Assembly: GCA_021797415.1 (NCBI GenBank)
Contig: JAJZZT010000451.1
Span: forward strand, 1 to 7,076
Direction: 5' to 3'
DNA length: 7,076 nucleotides
Source: Bacillota bacterium
GTDB taxonomy: Bacteria > Bacillota > Bacilli > Alicyclobacillales > SLC66
Positions 1 to 5,659 of this stretch are shown one piece after another. The notes under the pieces are model-generated. The model did not search any database and was not told where the DNA came from. It worked only from the letters and a program-made list of their open reading frames with translations. How positions within the stretch are numbered: position 1 is the first letter of the stretch; each line of letters starts with the position of its first letter. Both the position numbers and the translations under genes were made by a program.

Positions 1-813
1 ATGGGTTAGAATGTTCTCCTTATCTCTGGGAGTCAGCCAGCGCGGACTTCCAAAGCTGTCTCTGCGCAGTACGTATCCCATCTGATGAACGGCCCAATCG
101 GTCAGCGCGTCTGGAATGGCGCCAATCTGGGCGCCGAGCAGCACTCGCGTGAAGGACTTGGCGTACGTCGCGGTGATCCAGCGAAATACCGACTGCAGTT
201 CTTCATCCGTCTTCACGCGGATATGATGCATTTCTCCCCACCAGCCGAGTCCCTGTCCATCAATGAAATCGACTTCACGCGGATCGTCAAAGCGGGCGGC
301 GAACGATTTGACGAAGTCCTCGAAGTGCGATTGAAAGGTGCGGTCGGTGACAGCCGGATTCCAGTGGCGATGGCTGTGTCCGCGCGCGTCTTCCCATATC
401 TCATCGTACACGCCGGCGCCTGCGTTGCGGACGAATTCAGGCGTTGCCTGCCGATAGGAGTCGCGGCTGTCCACGTATACCCGAAATGCCAACCTGAGCC
501 GGCGCTGCCTGGCCCCATCGATGAGGGCCATAAAATTAGCGTCTTGTTCCCAGGCGTAGTGTCCTTTGGCTGGTTCAAGTTGGGCCCATGGCACACGGAT
601 ATACTGAATATTTGCCAAGTCGCTTGCTCCGCTGCGGTCCTGCGCCGCCCAATACGCGCCGGCTTCGGGAAAGCCCGAACCAAGATCAAGGGGAGCCGAG
701 TTCTCCGCCGTATGATGAAACGCATCGATATACAGCATCCAGCCCATCGCCGGATTCTTGATCGCCGATACTGCGTCGTAAGGCGGTTGGTACGAGGATT
801 CGCCCTGATCCAT
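1..813 (-). CDS. DUF4832-like TIM-barrel glycoside hydrolase-like protein (N-terminal part, runs off left edge)
   Basis: This minus-strand frame is open for 271 codons from an ATG at 813 to the window edge, so the C-terminus is missing. Visible features are NPAMGWMLYIDAF (residues 20-32), YIRVPWAQLEPAKGHYAW (71-88, a barrel strand and a conserved-looking Glu80), RLAFRVYVDSR (107-117), GQGLGWWGEMHH (186-197, with Glu194 as a plausible catalytic acid) and MGYVLRRDSFG (245-255). This order resembles DUF4832-type and related beta-galactosidase-like TIM barrels. No signal peptide is seen, so it is probably cytoplasmic. The start at 813 has GGAG 11 nt upstream (825-828) and is the only ATG before an in-frame stop at 898-900. 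It is divergent from the operon beginning at 1120 and shares its control region. The role is inferred to be processing of a plant or microbial glycoside; the substrate is unknown. An open frame on the opposite strand (85-879) has low-complexity Arg/Ile-rich content and is a shadow. Confidence 0.78.
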   Translation of the reverse strand, partial: MDQGESSYQPPYDAVSAIKNPAMGWMLYIDAFHHTAENSAPLDLGSGFPEAGAYWAAQDRSGASDLANIQYIRVPWAQLEPAKGHYAWEQDANFMALIDGARQRRLRLAFRVYVDSRDSYRQATPEFVRNAGAGVYDEIWEDARGHSHRHWNPAVTDRTFQSHFEDFVKSFAARFDDPREVDFIDGQGLGWWGEMHHIRVKTDEELQSVFRWITATYAKSFTRVLLGAQIGAIPDALTDWAVHQMGYVLRRDSFGSPRWLTPRDKENILTH

Positions 814-875
814 TTTTCTTGTCGCTCCATTCTGGTAAGACTGTACAAAATTTTTTGCAAATCCATCACAAAAGC

Positions 876-904
876 TTGAAAGCGTATTTATTTCATGCTA
901 ACAT
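876..904 (+). promoter_or_regulatory. Candidate rightward sigma-A promoter of the operon
   Basis: TTGAAA (876-881, five of six consensus positions) and TAACAT (899-904, four of six) are 17 nt apart. Transcription would start near 911, leaving a leader of about 209 nt before the ATG at 1120. This is the best promoter-like pair upstream of the plus-strand genes. The -35 overlaps a cre-like site and the -10 lies in the left arm of the 27-bp inverted repeat, which would suit a repressed, inducible sugar operon. A TTTAAT at 909-914 is a good -10 by itself but lacks a -35 at suitable spacing. Confidence 0.5.
877..890. promoter_or_regulatory. cre-like (LacI/CcpA-family) operator overlapping the -35
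   Basis: TGAAAGCGTATTTA matches the known CcpA-site consensus TGWAANCGNTNWCA except at two specified positions and keeps the central CG. LacI-family repressors for individual sugars bind related sites, so CcpA and a local regulator are both possible. It overlaps the rightward -35, a position expected to repress. The first five bases also form a separate palindrome, TGAAA-N9-TTTCA, at 877-895. Confidence 0.4.
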
Positions 905-923
905 CACATTTAATAGTTAGCAA
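895..923 (-). promoter_or_regulatory. Candidate leftward sigma-A promoter
   Basis: Read on the minus strand, TTGCTA (923-918) and TAGCAT (900-895) are separated by exactly 17 nt. Each hexamer matches four of the six consensus positions, so this is a weak promoter. It would start transcription near 888, giving a leader of about 75 nt before the ATG at 813. Both hexamers lie almost wholly inside the arms of the 27-bp inverted repeat at 896-922, so a protein bound there would be expected to control it. This is a motif-based inference only. Confidence 0.35.
896..922. repeat. 27-bp inverted repeat TGCTAAC-N13-GTTAGCA (candidate operator)
   Basis: The arms TGCTAAC (896-902) and GTTAGCA (916-922) are perfect 7-bp inverted copies separated by 13 bp of AT-rich sequence. 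The repeat covers the rightward -10 and both hexamers of the leftward promoter candidate. It starts directly after the palindrome at 877-895. The geometry suits a dimeric regulator contacting two successive grooves. No U-rich tail follows, so it is not a terminator. The binding protein is not encoded in this window. Confidence 0.5.
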
Positions 924-1119
924 GTCTCTTTTACTAAGCATCTTCGCAGTCGCTGGCGGCAATTTGAGAGGAGGGGTGATCGGCCACAGCAATCGAGCCA
1001 GCCAACAGATTTTACAAATAAGGGGCGGAATTGATTGATGCTGCCCGGTCTCGGTGGTAGGAATAAAAGTGGGTAAAAGCGTACGGGACCAGAAAGGAAT
1101 TCAGGAGGCGTATGCCGGA
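905..1119 (+). other. Leader region of the operon, with a possible 12-codon frame
   Basis: This stretch of about 215 nt has no sizeable gene. I see no strong hairpin followed by a U-tract and no recognised riboswitch core. A short frame begins with ATG at 1038 and ends with TAA at 1076 (12 residues, MLPGLGGRNKSG), with the purine-rich AGGGGCGG at 1021-1028 spaced 9 nt upstream. It could be a leader peptide or chance. The reading frame of the next gene is open upstream to a GTG at 1054, but that codon has no convincing ribosome binding site. Confidence 0.35.
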
Positions 1120-1128
1120 ATGAAGGAA
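1102..1128 (+). repeat. 27-nt start-region repeat, copy A
   Basis: This segment aligns without gaps to 2210-2236, with 22 of 27 bases identical. Both copies begin with CAGGAGGCG and place an ATG or GTG 18 nt in, at the same distance from AGGAGG. The resemblance continues upstream at the peptide level in the same frame: DQKGIQEAYAG here and DQESVQEACAG in the GH2 gene. Confidence 0.6.
1103..1108 (+). promoter_or_regulatory. Ribosome binding site AGGAGG deciding the start at 1120
   Basis: A perfect AGGAGG lies 11 nt before the ATG at 1120 and only 3 nt before an out-of-frame ATG at 1112 that reads MPE and then stops. The longer spacing is still workable. The ATG at 1120 also places the signal peptide exactly at the N-terminus, so 1120 is preferred over in-frame GTG codons at 1054 and 1069. 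Confidence 0.7.
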
Positions 1129-2130
1129 TTTCGTCAGAAGTGGATTGTACTATGCGCGGCGGGGGTATTGGGGGCGGGACTGTTGGGGATTTCAGGGCAG
1201 GTTCTCGCCAAGGCGCCCCCCATTGACGCCAGCGGATCTGCTATCGTATCTGCCTACGCCAAGCGACAGGTGCTGAAGGTCGGTATGGAGACAACGATTG
1301 TCGAGCATGCCGCCGGAATTGCAAATCAGGCGAAAATTGAGCTTTACGACCAAAACACGGGGACGTATTTACAAGGGAATCCACTCGGAGGCGGGGCGGT
1401 GGGATTCGTCGTTGTATCGTCGTCGGCGCAGTTGGTGACCTATCGGCCCGTGGTCGAATATGCCGGGGTGGTCCACTTGGTGGCCGGGCCGTCCATTGCG
1501 GTGGAATGGCAGAGCGCCGCCAATTCCACCTCGAACGGATTTTCGGCGCCGAATGGTGGCGGAGCGAATGCCGATTTTTACACCACGGGCGCCAACAGCG
1601 CCACACCGACCGAATCAGTTCACATTGCGGCGTACGATATGGCGTCCTATGGATACAACAGTGAAGGATTTGCCGAAGACTACGGTGGACCTGTCCTGCA
1701 AAACTGGATCGACCTGAGCAACGGCGCCACCAATCAGTCCACCTACCAATGGAAGGTGCCCACCGACGGTAAGCCGATGTTCTATCAGATGACGGCCTAC
1801 GCCGTACCAAAGTCCAGCGGGCAATATCAGTATGACCAGCAGGCCAAGGTCTATTCGCCCACCTTTGTGGCCAATGAGCCCGCCAATCCGGATGCCGCTA
1901 TTCCAGAAGTGGCTCCGCTGGGGACGAATCTTCAGTTAACCGGGCTTCACCCGGGGTGGGCGGTATGGTTTACTTGTATCGGAATGAACACTCAGGACCT
2001 GAAGTGGGAAACGGTGACGGTCAATGCTGGCGGCGACGCTGTGATTCCTCTCAACCGTCTGGGAGCGGTCAAAATCTTACTTAACGGCCAAGTGGATTAT
2101 GTGAATGTCGAGAGTGCATCGACAAACTGA
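1120..2130 (+). CDS. Secreted protein of unknown function, beta-rich
   Basis: This gene encodes 336 residues. Residues 1-30 form a clear Sec signal peptide: basic start MKEFRQK, hydrophobic core WIVLCAAGVLGAGLLGISG, and cleavage predicted after QVLA. Cys12 lacks a lipobox (it is preceded by IVL), so the product should be released rather than lipid-anchored. The mature part is rich in Asn, Ser, Gly, Gln and Tyr and has one cysteine (286). Regions such as QAKIELYDQNTGTYLQ (70-85) and MFYQMTAYAVP (220-230) look like beta strands of Ig-like sandwiches. A Gly/Asn-rich linker lies at about 130-165. No catalytic motif, sortase signal or surface-layer repeat is seen. It is the first gene of the operon, 61 bp before GH2, so a role in substrate binding or capture at the surface is possible, but I do not recognise the family. 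Confidence 0.85.
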   Translation: MKEFRQKWIVLCAAGVLGAGLLGISGQVLAKAPPIDASGSAIVSAYAKRQVLKVGMETTIVEHAAGIANQAKIELYDQNTGTYLQGNPLGGGAVGFVVVSSSAQLVTYRPVVEYAGVVHLVAGPSIAVEWQSAANSTSNGFSAPNGGGANADFYTTGANSATPTESVHIAAYDMASYGYNSEGFAEDYGGPVLQNWIDLSNGATNQSTYQWKVPTDGKPMFYQMTAYAVPKSSGQYQYDQQAKVYSPTFVANEPANPDAAIPEVAPLGTNLQLTGLHPGWAVWFTCIGMNTQDLKWETVTVNAGGDAVIPLNRLGAVKILLNGQVDYVNVESASTN

Positions 2131-2151
2131 ACTCTACACCAGAGGTCCGCG

Positions 2152-2165
2152 GTGCCGCTCGGCAC
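2152..2165 (+). other. Small hairpin between genes 1 and 2
   Basis: GTGCC (2152-2156) and GGCAC (2161-2165) can pair around the four-base loop GCTC. No T-run follows, so it is not an intrinsic terminator. It sits 12 nt upstream of the GH2 ribosome binding site at 2178 and could mark an mRNA processing or stability site. A 5-bp stem may also be chance. Confidence 0.25.
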
Positions 2166-2191
2166 AAGCCCGAATCCAAGGAGAGAAGCAC

Positions 2192-4507
2192 ATGGATCAA
2201 GAGAGCGTGCAGGAGGCGTGTGCTGGAGTGGCGGAACGAGTGGTGGAGCGGGAAGAGTTCCAGTTAAACACAAATTGGTATTTTAAGGAGGATAATGCAG
2301 AGGAGTACAGCCAAGCATTACGGTCCCCCGAAAGATGGCAACCGGTCTGTTTGCCCCACTCCAATGCGTTGGTTCCTCGACAGGATATGGATTCCGGCGC
2401 CTATCAATTTCGTTCCTGGTATAAAAAAGAGTTCCGTCTGCCCCCACAATGTTCTGATAAACGCGTTTGGCTGAGTTTCGAGGGGGCCATGTCGGTTGCG
2501 CAAGTCTATGTCAACGGACAGCGCGCCGGAGAACATCGGGGTGGATACACTCCCGTCACGATGGATATCACGGACTTCTTAGACTGGCAGAGCGTGAATA
2601 CGGTGGCCGTGCGTCTCGATTCCCGCGTGCAAAACGATATTCCTCCGGAAGGAGGGCGCATTGACTATCTATTGTTTGGCGGTCTCTATCGGGAGGCGCG
2701 GCTGACGGTTCTTGGTCTGACGCACATTATTGATGCATTTATTTGGACAGAATCAGCCGATGCGAATCACGCGGTCCTGCGCGGGTTCCTGCGCATGGCC
2801 AATCGGGGAAGACAATCGAGGACTGTGCGTGCGAGAGCGCTGTGCCGACCGAAAAACGGCGTCGGGACCCTGTCCTTTGATCTCGGAGGGATCACGATTG
2901 CGGCCGGATCTGAAACAGGATATCCTATAATATTGGAAATCATGAATCCGCGCCTCTGGGATGTCGATCATCCTGAACTGTATGAAATCGAGTTCTGGTT
3001 GCTGGACGGCGGGGAGGGCGTGGACAAAAAGGCGGTCACGTTTGGGATTCGGACGATTCAAGTGGATAAGGCTGGCGTTCTCTTGAATGGACGATTGCTC
3101 AAATTGCGTGGACTCAACCGCCATCAGACATTTCCCGTGATCGGCGGAGCGGCGCCGGCGCGCCTGCAGCGACGGGACGCTTGGATTTTGAAGCGGCAGT
3201 TGGGACTGAATTTTGTCCGGACTTCCCACTATCCGCAGGATCCACATTTTTTGGAAGCCTGTGATGAACTGGGGCTGCTGGTTTTTGAAGAGTTTCCCGG
3301 TTGGAATTTTATCGGGGGTGATCGTTGGAAAACAACGGGACTGCAACTGATCCGGGAAATGATCCTGCGCGACCGGAATCACGCCTCGATTTTCCTGTGG
3401 GGAGTTCGCATCAATGAATCTGCGGACGATCACGATTTCTATGTTCAAACCAATCAACTGGCGCGCTCCTTGGATCCGACCCGTCCAACCGGAGGGGGCC
3501 GGGATGTTTTGACAAGCGAGTGGTTGGAAGATGTGTACACTTTCAACGATTTTTCGCTTGAACTGAGGCCCACCGTCCATACCCCGACGCTGATCACGGA
3601 ATATTTGGGGCACATGTTTCCGGTCAAACCCACCGATCCGGAACCATTGCTTGTCATGCATGCCCTTCATCATGCGGGGATCGTGAATCAGTTGTACGGA
3701 AGAGCCGACCTGATGGGCGGATCCGGGTGGTGTGCTTTTGACTACAATACGCGCCACACGTTCGGTTCCGGAAACGGGATTTGCCATCACGGCGTCTGCG
3801 ATCTATATCGCAATCTGAAATTCGCCGGTTTTTTTTATGCGAGTCAAAAAGATGCGGATCAGGGTATCGTGCTGCATGTGGCGACCTATCTTACCGATGC
3901 GAGTTTGGCCCGTGCATACTTTCCAGCAGATCATCCGTTTTATTTCAATCTTAAAAACGAGTCGCTCACGGTGTACGTGTTTACGAACTGCGATTCGGTA
4001 TCCCTTGAAAAGGACGGCGTATCGTTGGGTGTAAAAATTCCGGATCGCGAGCGGTTTTCGTTTCTCCCTCATCCGCCTGTCTCGTTTGCAGTTCCCGTTG
4101 CGCCGATCACGGGCAGACTGAGAGCCGTCGGCTACGTTCGCGGGGAACCCGTCAGGATGGTCGAGGTGCGAACCCCCGAAAGTATGCATCATCTGGTGGT
4201 TCAAGCGGACGACTCTGTATTGGTGGCGGACGGTAATGACATGACCTGTATTCGCGCGACACTGGTGGATCGCAATGGGCAGAGATTGCCCTATGCGAAT
4301 CATGTCGTCACCTTCGCTGCGGTGGGAGCGCTTTTCGTCATGGGAACAGACCGAGTGAGCCTGGATGCCGGAATCGCGTGCGTCTATGTCAGGACTGGGA
4401 CGACGCCGGGAAGCGCCGCGATCACCGTGTCCATGGAAGGCGTTCCGACGGAACAGTTGACGATTGAAATCAGGGCGGATTCCCGTTTGCAATTGCCGAA
4501 TCTATAA
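2192..4507 (+). CDS. Glycoside hydrolase family 2 protein (beta-galactosidase-like)
   Basis: This 771-residue retaining glycosidase removes a sugar from the non-reducing end of a glycoside; the sugar is not determinable here. Domains in order are a jelly-roll sugar-binding domain (about 23-180, with RVWLSFEGAMSVAQVYVNGQ and GGLYREARL), an Ig-like domain (180-290), a TIM barrel (295-590), a linker beta domain (590-665) and a C-terminal Ig-like domain (668-760, VLVADGNDMTCIRATLVD, like the GH2 C5 module). LNFVRTSHYPQDPHFLEACDEL (split at 339-349 and 350-360) is typical GH2. The acid/base is Glu409 in FLWGVRINES and the nucleophile is Glu470 in LITEY. No signal peptide is present, so it is cytoplasmic. 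The ATG at 2192 has AAGGAGA 7 nt upstream; GTG at 2228 is an alternative start. The 61-bp gap to the gene before and 30-bp gap to the next small frame suggest one operon. Beta-galactosidase, beta-glucuronidase or another beta-glycosidase activity are all possible. Confidence 0.95.
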   Translation: MDQESVQEACAGVAERVVEREEFQLNTNWYFKEDNAEEYSQALRSPERWQPVCLPHSNALVPRQDMDSGAYQFRSWYKKEFRLPPQCSDKRVWLSFEGAMSVAQVYVNGQRAGEHRGGYTPVTMDITDFLDWQSVNTVAVRLDSRVQNDIPPEGGRIDYLLFGGLYREARLTVLGLTHIIDAFIWTESADANHAVLRGFLRMANRGRQSRTVRARALCRPKNGVGTLSFDLGGITIAAGSETGYPIILEIMNPRLWDVDHPELYEIEFWLLDGGEGVDKKAVTFGIRTIQVDKAGVLLNGRLLKLRGLNRHQTFPVIGGAAPARLQRRDAWILKRQLGLNFVRTSHYPQDPHFLEACDELGLLVFEEFPGWNFIGGDRWKTTGLQLIREMILRDRNHASIFLWGVRINESADDHDFYVQTNQLARSLDPTRPTGGGRDVLTSEWLEDVYTFNDFSLELRPTVHTPTLITEYLGHMFPVKPTDPEPLLVMHALHHAGIVNQLYGRADLMGGSGWCAFDYNTRHTFGSGNGICHHGVCDLYRNLKFAGFFYASQKDADQGIVLHVATYLTDASLARAYFPADHPFYFNLKNESLTVYVFTNCDSVSLEKDGVSLGVKIPDRERFSFLPHPPVSFAVPVAPITGRLRAVGYVRGEPVRMVEVRTPESMHHLVVQADDSVLVADGNDMTCIRATLVDRNGQRLPYANHVVTFAAVGALFVMGTDRVSLDAGIACVYVRTGTTPGSAAITVSMEGVPTEQLTIEIRADSRLQLPNL
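2210..2236 (+). repeat. 27-nt start-region repeat, copy B, with in-frame alternative GTG start at 2228
   Basis: This copy matches 1102-1128 at 22 of 27 bases. It contains AGGAGG at 2211-2216 and a GTG at 2228 with the same 11-nt spacing seen before the ATG at 1120. Because the GTG is in frame with GH2, translation could start here as well as at the ATG at 2192, removing 12 residues that lie ahead of the GH2 fold. Confidence 0.5.
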
Positions 4508-4537
4508 AAACACAAGAAGAGACAAGGAGAATCCGGG

Positions 4538-4609
4538 ATGAAAAAGGGTGTCCGGCAACAGTTGATCGAAGAAACCTCCAGGAAGCTGGATTTGATTGTC
4601 AATGGATGA
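4538..4609 (+). CDS. Possible 23-residue peptide (small ORF)
   Basis: The frame reads MKKGVRQQLIEETSRKLDLIVNG and then TGA. It has AAGGAG (4524-4529) with an 8-nt spacer, an excellent ribosome binding site that serves no other gene because the oxidoreductase has its own at 4619-4625. The peptide is charged and could form one amphipathic helix (residues 2-21), with no membrane segment. It lies 30 bp after GH2 and 24 bp before the oxidoreductase. It could be a real small protein, a coupling peptide that keeps ribosomes on the message, or the stub of a larger gene lost by deletion. I recognise no family. Confidence 0.42.
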   Translation: MKKGVRQQLIEETSRKLDLIVNG

Positions 4610-4633
4610 AGTGTGTATGGGGAGGCGGTCGTA

Positions 4634-5623
4634 ATGCTTCGCGTAGCCGTCGTTGGATCGGGCACCATGGGGAAGGTGCATTCAGGCGCTTACGAACAGA
4701 TGCCTGGCGTACATCTTGCCGGTATCGTGGATCGTTCAAAAGTTCGTGGAGAACAGCTTGCCAGAGAGCGGTCCACCCATGCGTATTCAAGTCTTGAGGA
4801 TCTATTAGCGCAGGAGCAAGTGGATGTTGTGGACATATGTCTTCCCACTGATCTGCATCGAGCCTATGCAGAAAAGGCTTTTGCGGCCGGTAAACACGTG
4901 ATTTGTGAAAAACCGGTCGCGCGGACCCTGGCGGATGCCTGGGCCATGCACGATGCGAGCCTGAAGGCCGGCGTTCAGTTGCATGTGGCTCAGGTCCTGC
5001 GCTTTTTCCCGGAATACAAGATGGCCAGGGAGATCGTACAGCGTGGTGAACTCGGTGAGATCAAAATGGCGCAAGCGGTTCGTGGGGGAGTGTTCCCGCG
5101 GGGTGTCGAAGATTGGTATGCCAATGTGGAGCGCAGCGGATCGCTCATTGTCGACATGATGATCCATGATATTGATTTTCTTCGCTGGTGTTTCGGAGAA
5201 GTTGAACGTGTTTATGCGAGGAATCTGTTGCAAAACGAAATGAACCGGATCGACCACGCGTATGTCAGTTTGCGGTTTAAAAAGGGCATCGTTGCGCAGT
5301 TGGAAGGAACCTGGGCCTATCCTTCCGGATTTCATACGGTTCTTGAACTGACCGGTCAGGCCGGCGTGCTTCGCCATCGAAGTGAGGATTCCGTGCCGGT
5401 TGAGACGTTCTTCCATGCCCAGGCGGCAAATGCCGGAGGTGTCGCTGTCCCCGAAAGTCCACTGGCAAAGGACCCCTATTATGCTGAACTGGAGCACTTT
5501 ATCGATTGTATCGCAGGGAGCGCCAAGCCGATTGTCAGTGTGCACGACGCCATCATGGCTTTGGAGATTGGACTTGCCGCACTGGAATCGGCGCGTACCG
5601 GGCGCGTCATTTCGCTGGAATAG
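4634..5623 (+). CDS. Gfo/Idh/MocA-family NAD(P)-dependent oxidoreductase (intact active site)
   Basis: This 329-residue protein has the usual family length. Residues 1-122 are a Rossmann domain with GSGTMGKVH (8-16) binding NAD(P), Asp33 in GIVDRS at the end of strand 2, and the signature CEKPVA (91-96). The C-terminal alpha/beta domain (about 125-329) carries DMMIHDIDFLRW (174-185). Lys93, Asp174 and His178 match the catalytic Lys, Asp and His of inositol dehydrogenase, with the expected Asp-His spacing of four. Members oxidise or reduce a sugar or polyol hydroxyl; the substrate cannot be read from sequence. It is cytoplasmic. The ATG at 4634 has GGGGAGG (4619-4625) 8 nt upstream and is chosen over the GTG at 4613. 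It follows GH2 and precedes a degenerate paralogue by 36 bp, suggesting it acts on the released sugar or on the intact glycoside. Confidence 0.95.
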   Translation: MLRVAVVGSGTMGKVHSGAYEQMPGVHLAGIVDRSKVRGEQLARERSTHAYSSLEDLLAQEQVDVVDICLPTDLHRAYAEKAFAAGKHVICEKPVARTLADAWAMHDASLKAGVQLHVAQVLRFFPEYKMAREIVQRGELGEIKMAQAVRGGVFPRGVEDWYANVERSGSLIVDMMIHDIDFLRWCFGEVERVYARNLLQNEMNRIDHAYVSLRFKKGIVAQLEGTWAYPSGFHTVLELTGQAGVLRHRSEDSVPVETFFHAQAANAGGVAVPESPLAKDPYYAELEHFIDCIAGSAKPIVSVHDAIMALEIGLAALESARTGRVISLE

Positions 5624-5659
5624 TTCCGGCTTTCAATGGTTGGATGGGAGGAACGAGCC

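Noticed and set aside
85..879. Plus-strand frame of 264 codons at the left end
   Set aside because: It lies antisense to the DUF4832-like gene, has Arg/Ile-rich low-information sequence and no ribosome binding site; the minus-strand frame carries clear family patterns.
864..908. Repeated CATCACA (864-870 and 902-908) as CRP sites
   Set aside because: Each is a half site only, the spacing of 38 bp does not form a CRP palindrome, and the organism looks Gram-positive, where CRP control of this type is not expected.
1021..1110. T-box-like riboswitch suggested by GGTGGTA at 1053-1059
   Set aside because: Only seven bases match the T-box core; the ACCGCG continuation and terminator are missing, and the downstream gene is not an amino-acid gene.
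1120..1158. Lipoprotein signal at Cys12 of the secreted protein
   Set aside because: The residues before the cysteine are IVL, which do not fit the lipobox, and a normal cleavage site follows at residue 30.
2753..3790. Long minus-strand frame of 345 codons
   Set aside because: It is antisense to the GH2 barrel, whose domains and catalytic residues are unmistakable. The antisense product shows no recognisable domain.
4805..5545. Minus-strand frame of 246 codons
   Set aside because: It is the antisense shadow of the intact oxidoreductase and shows no domain of its own.
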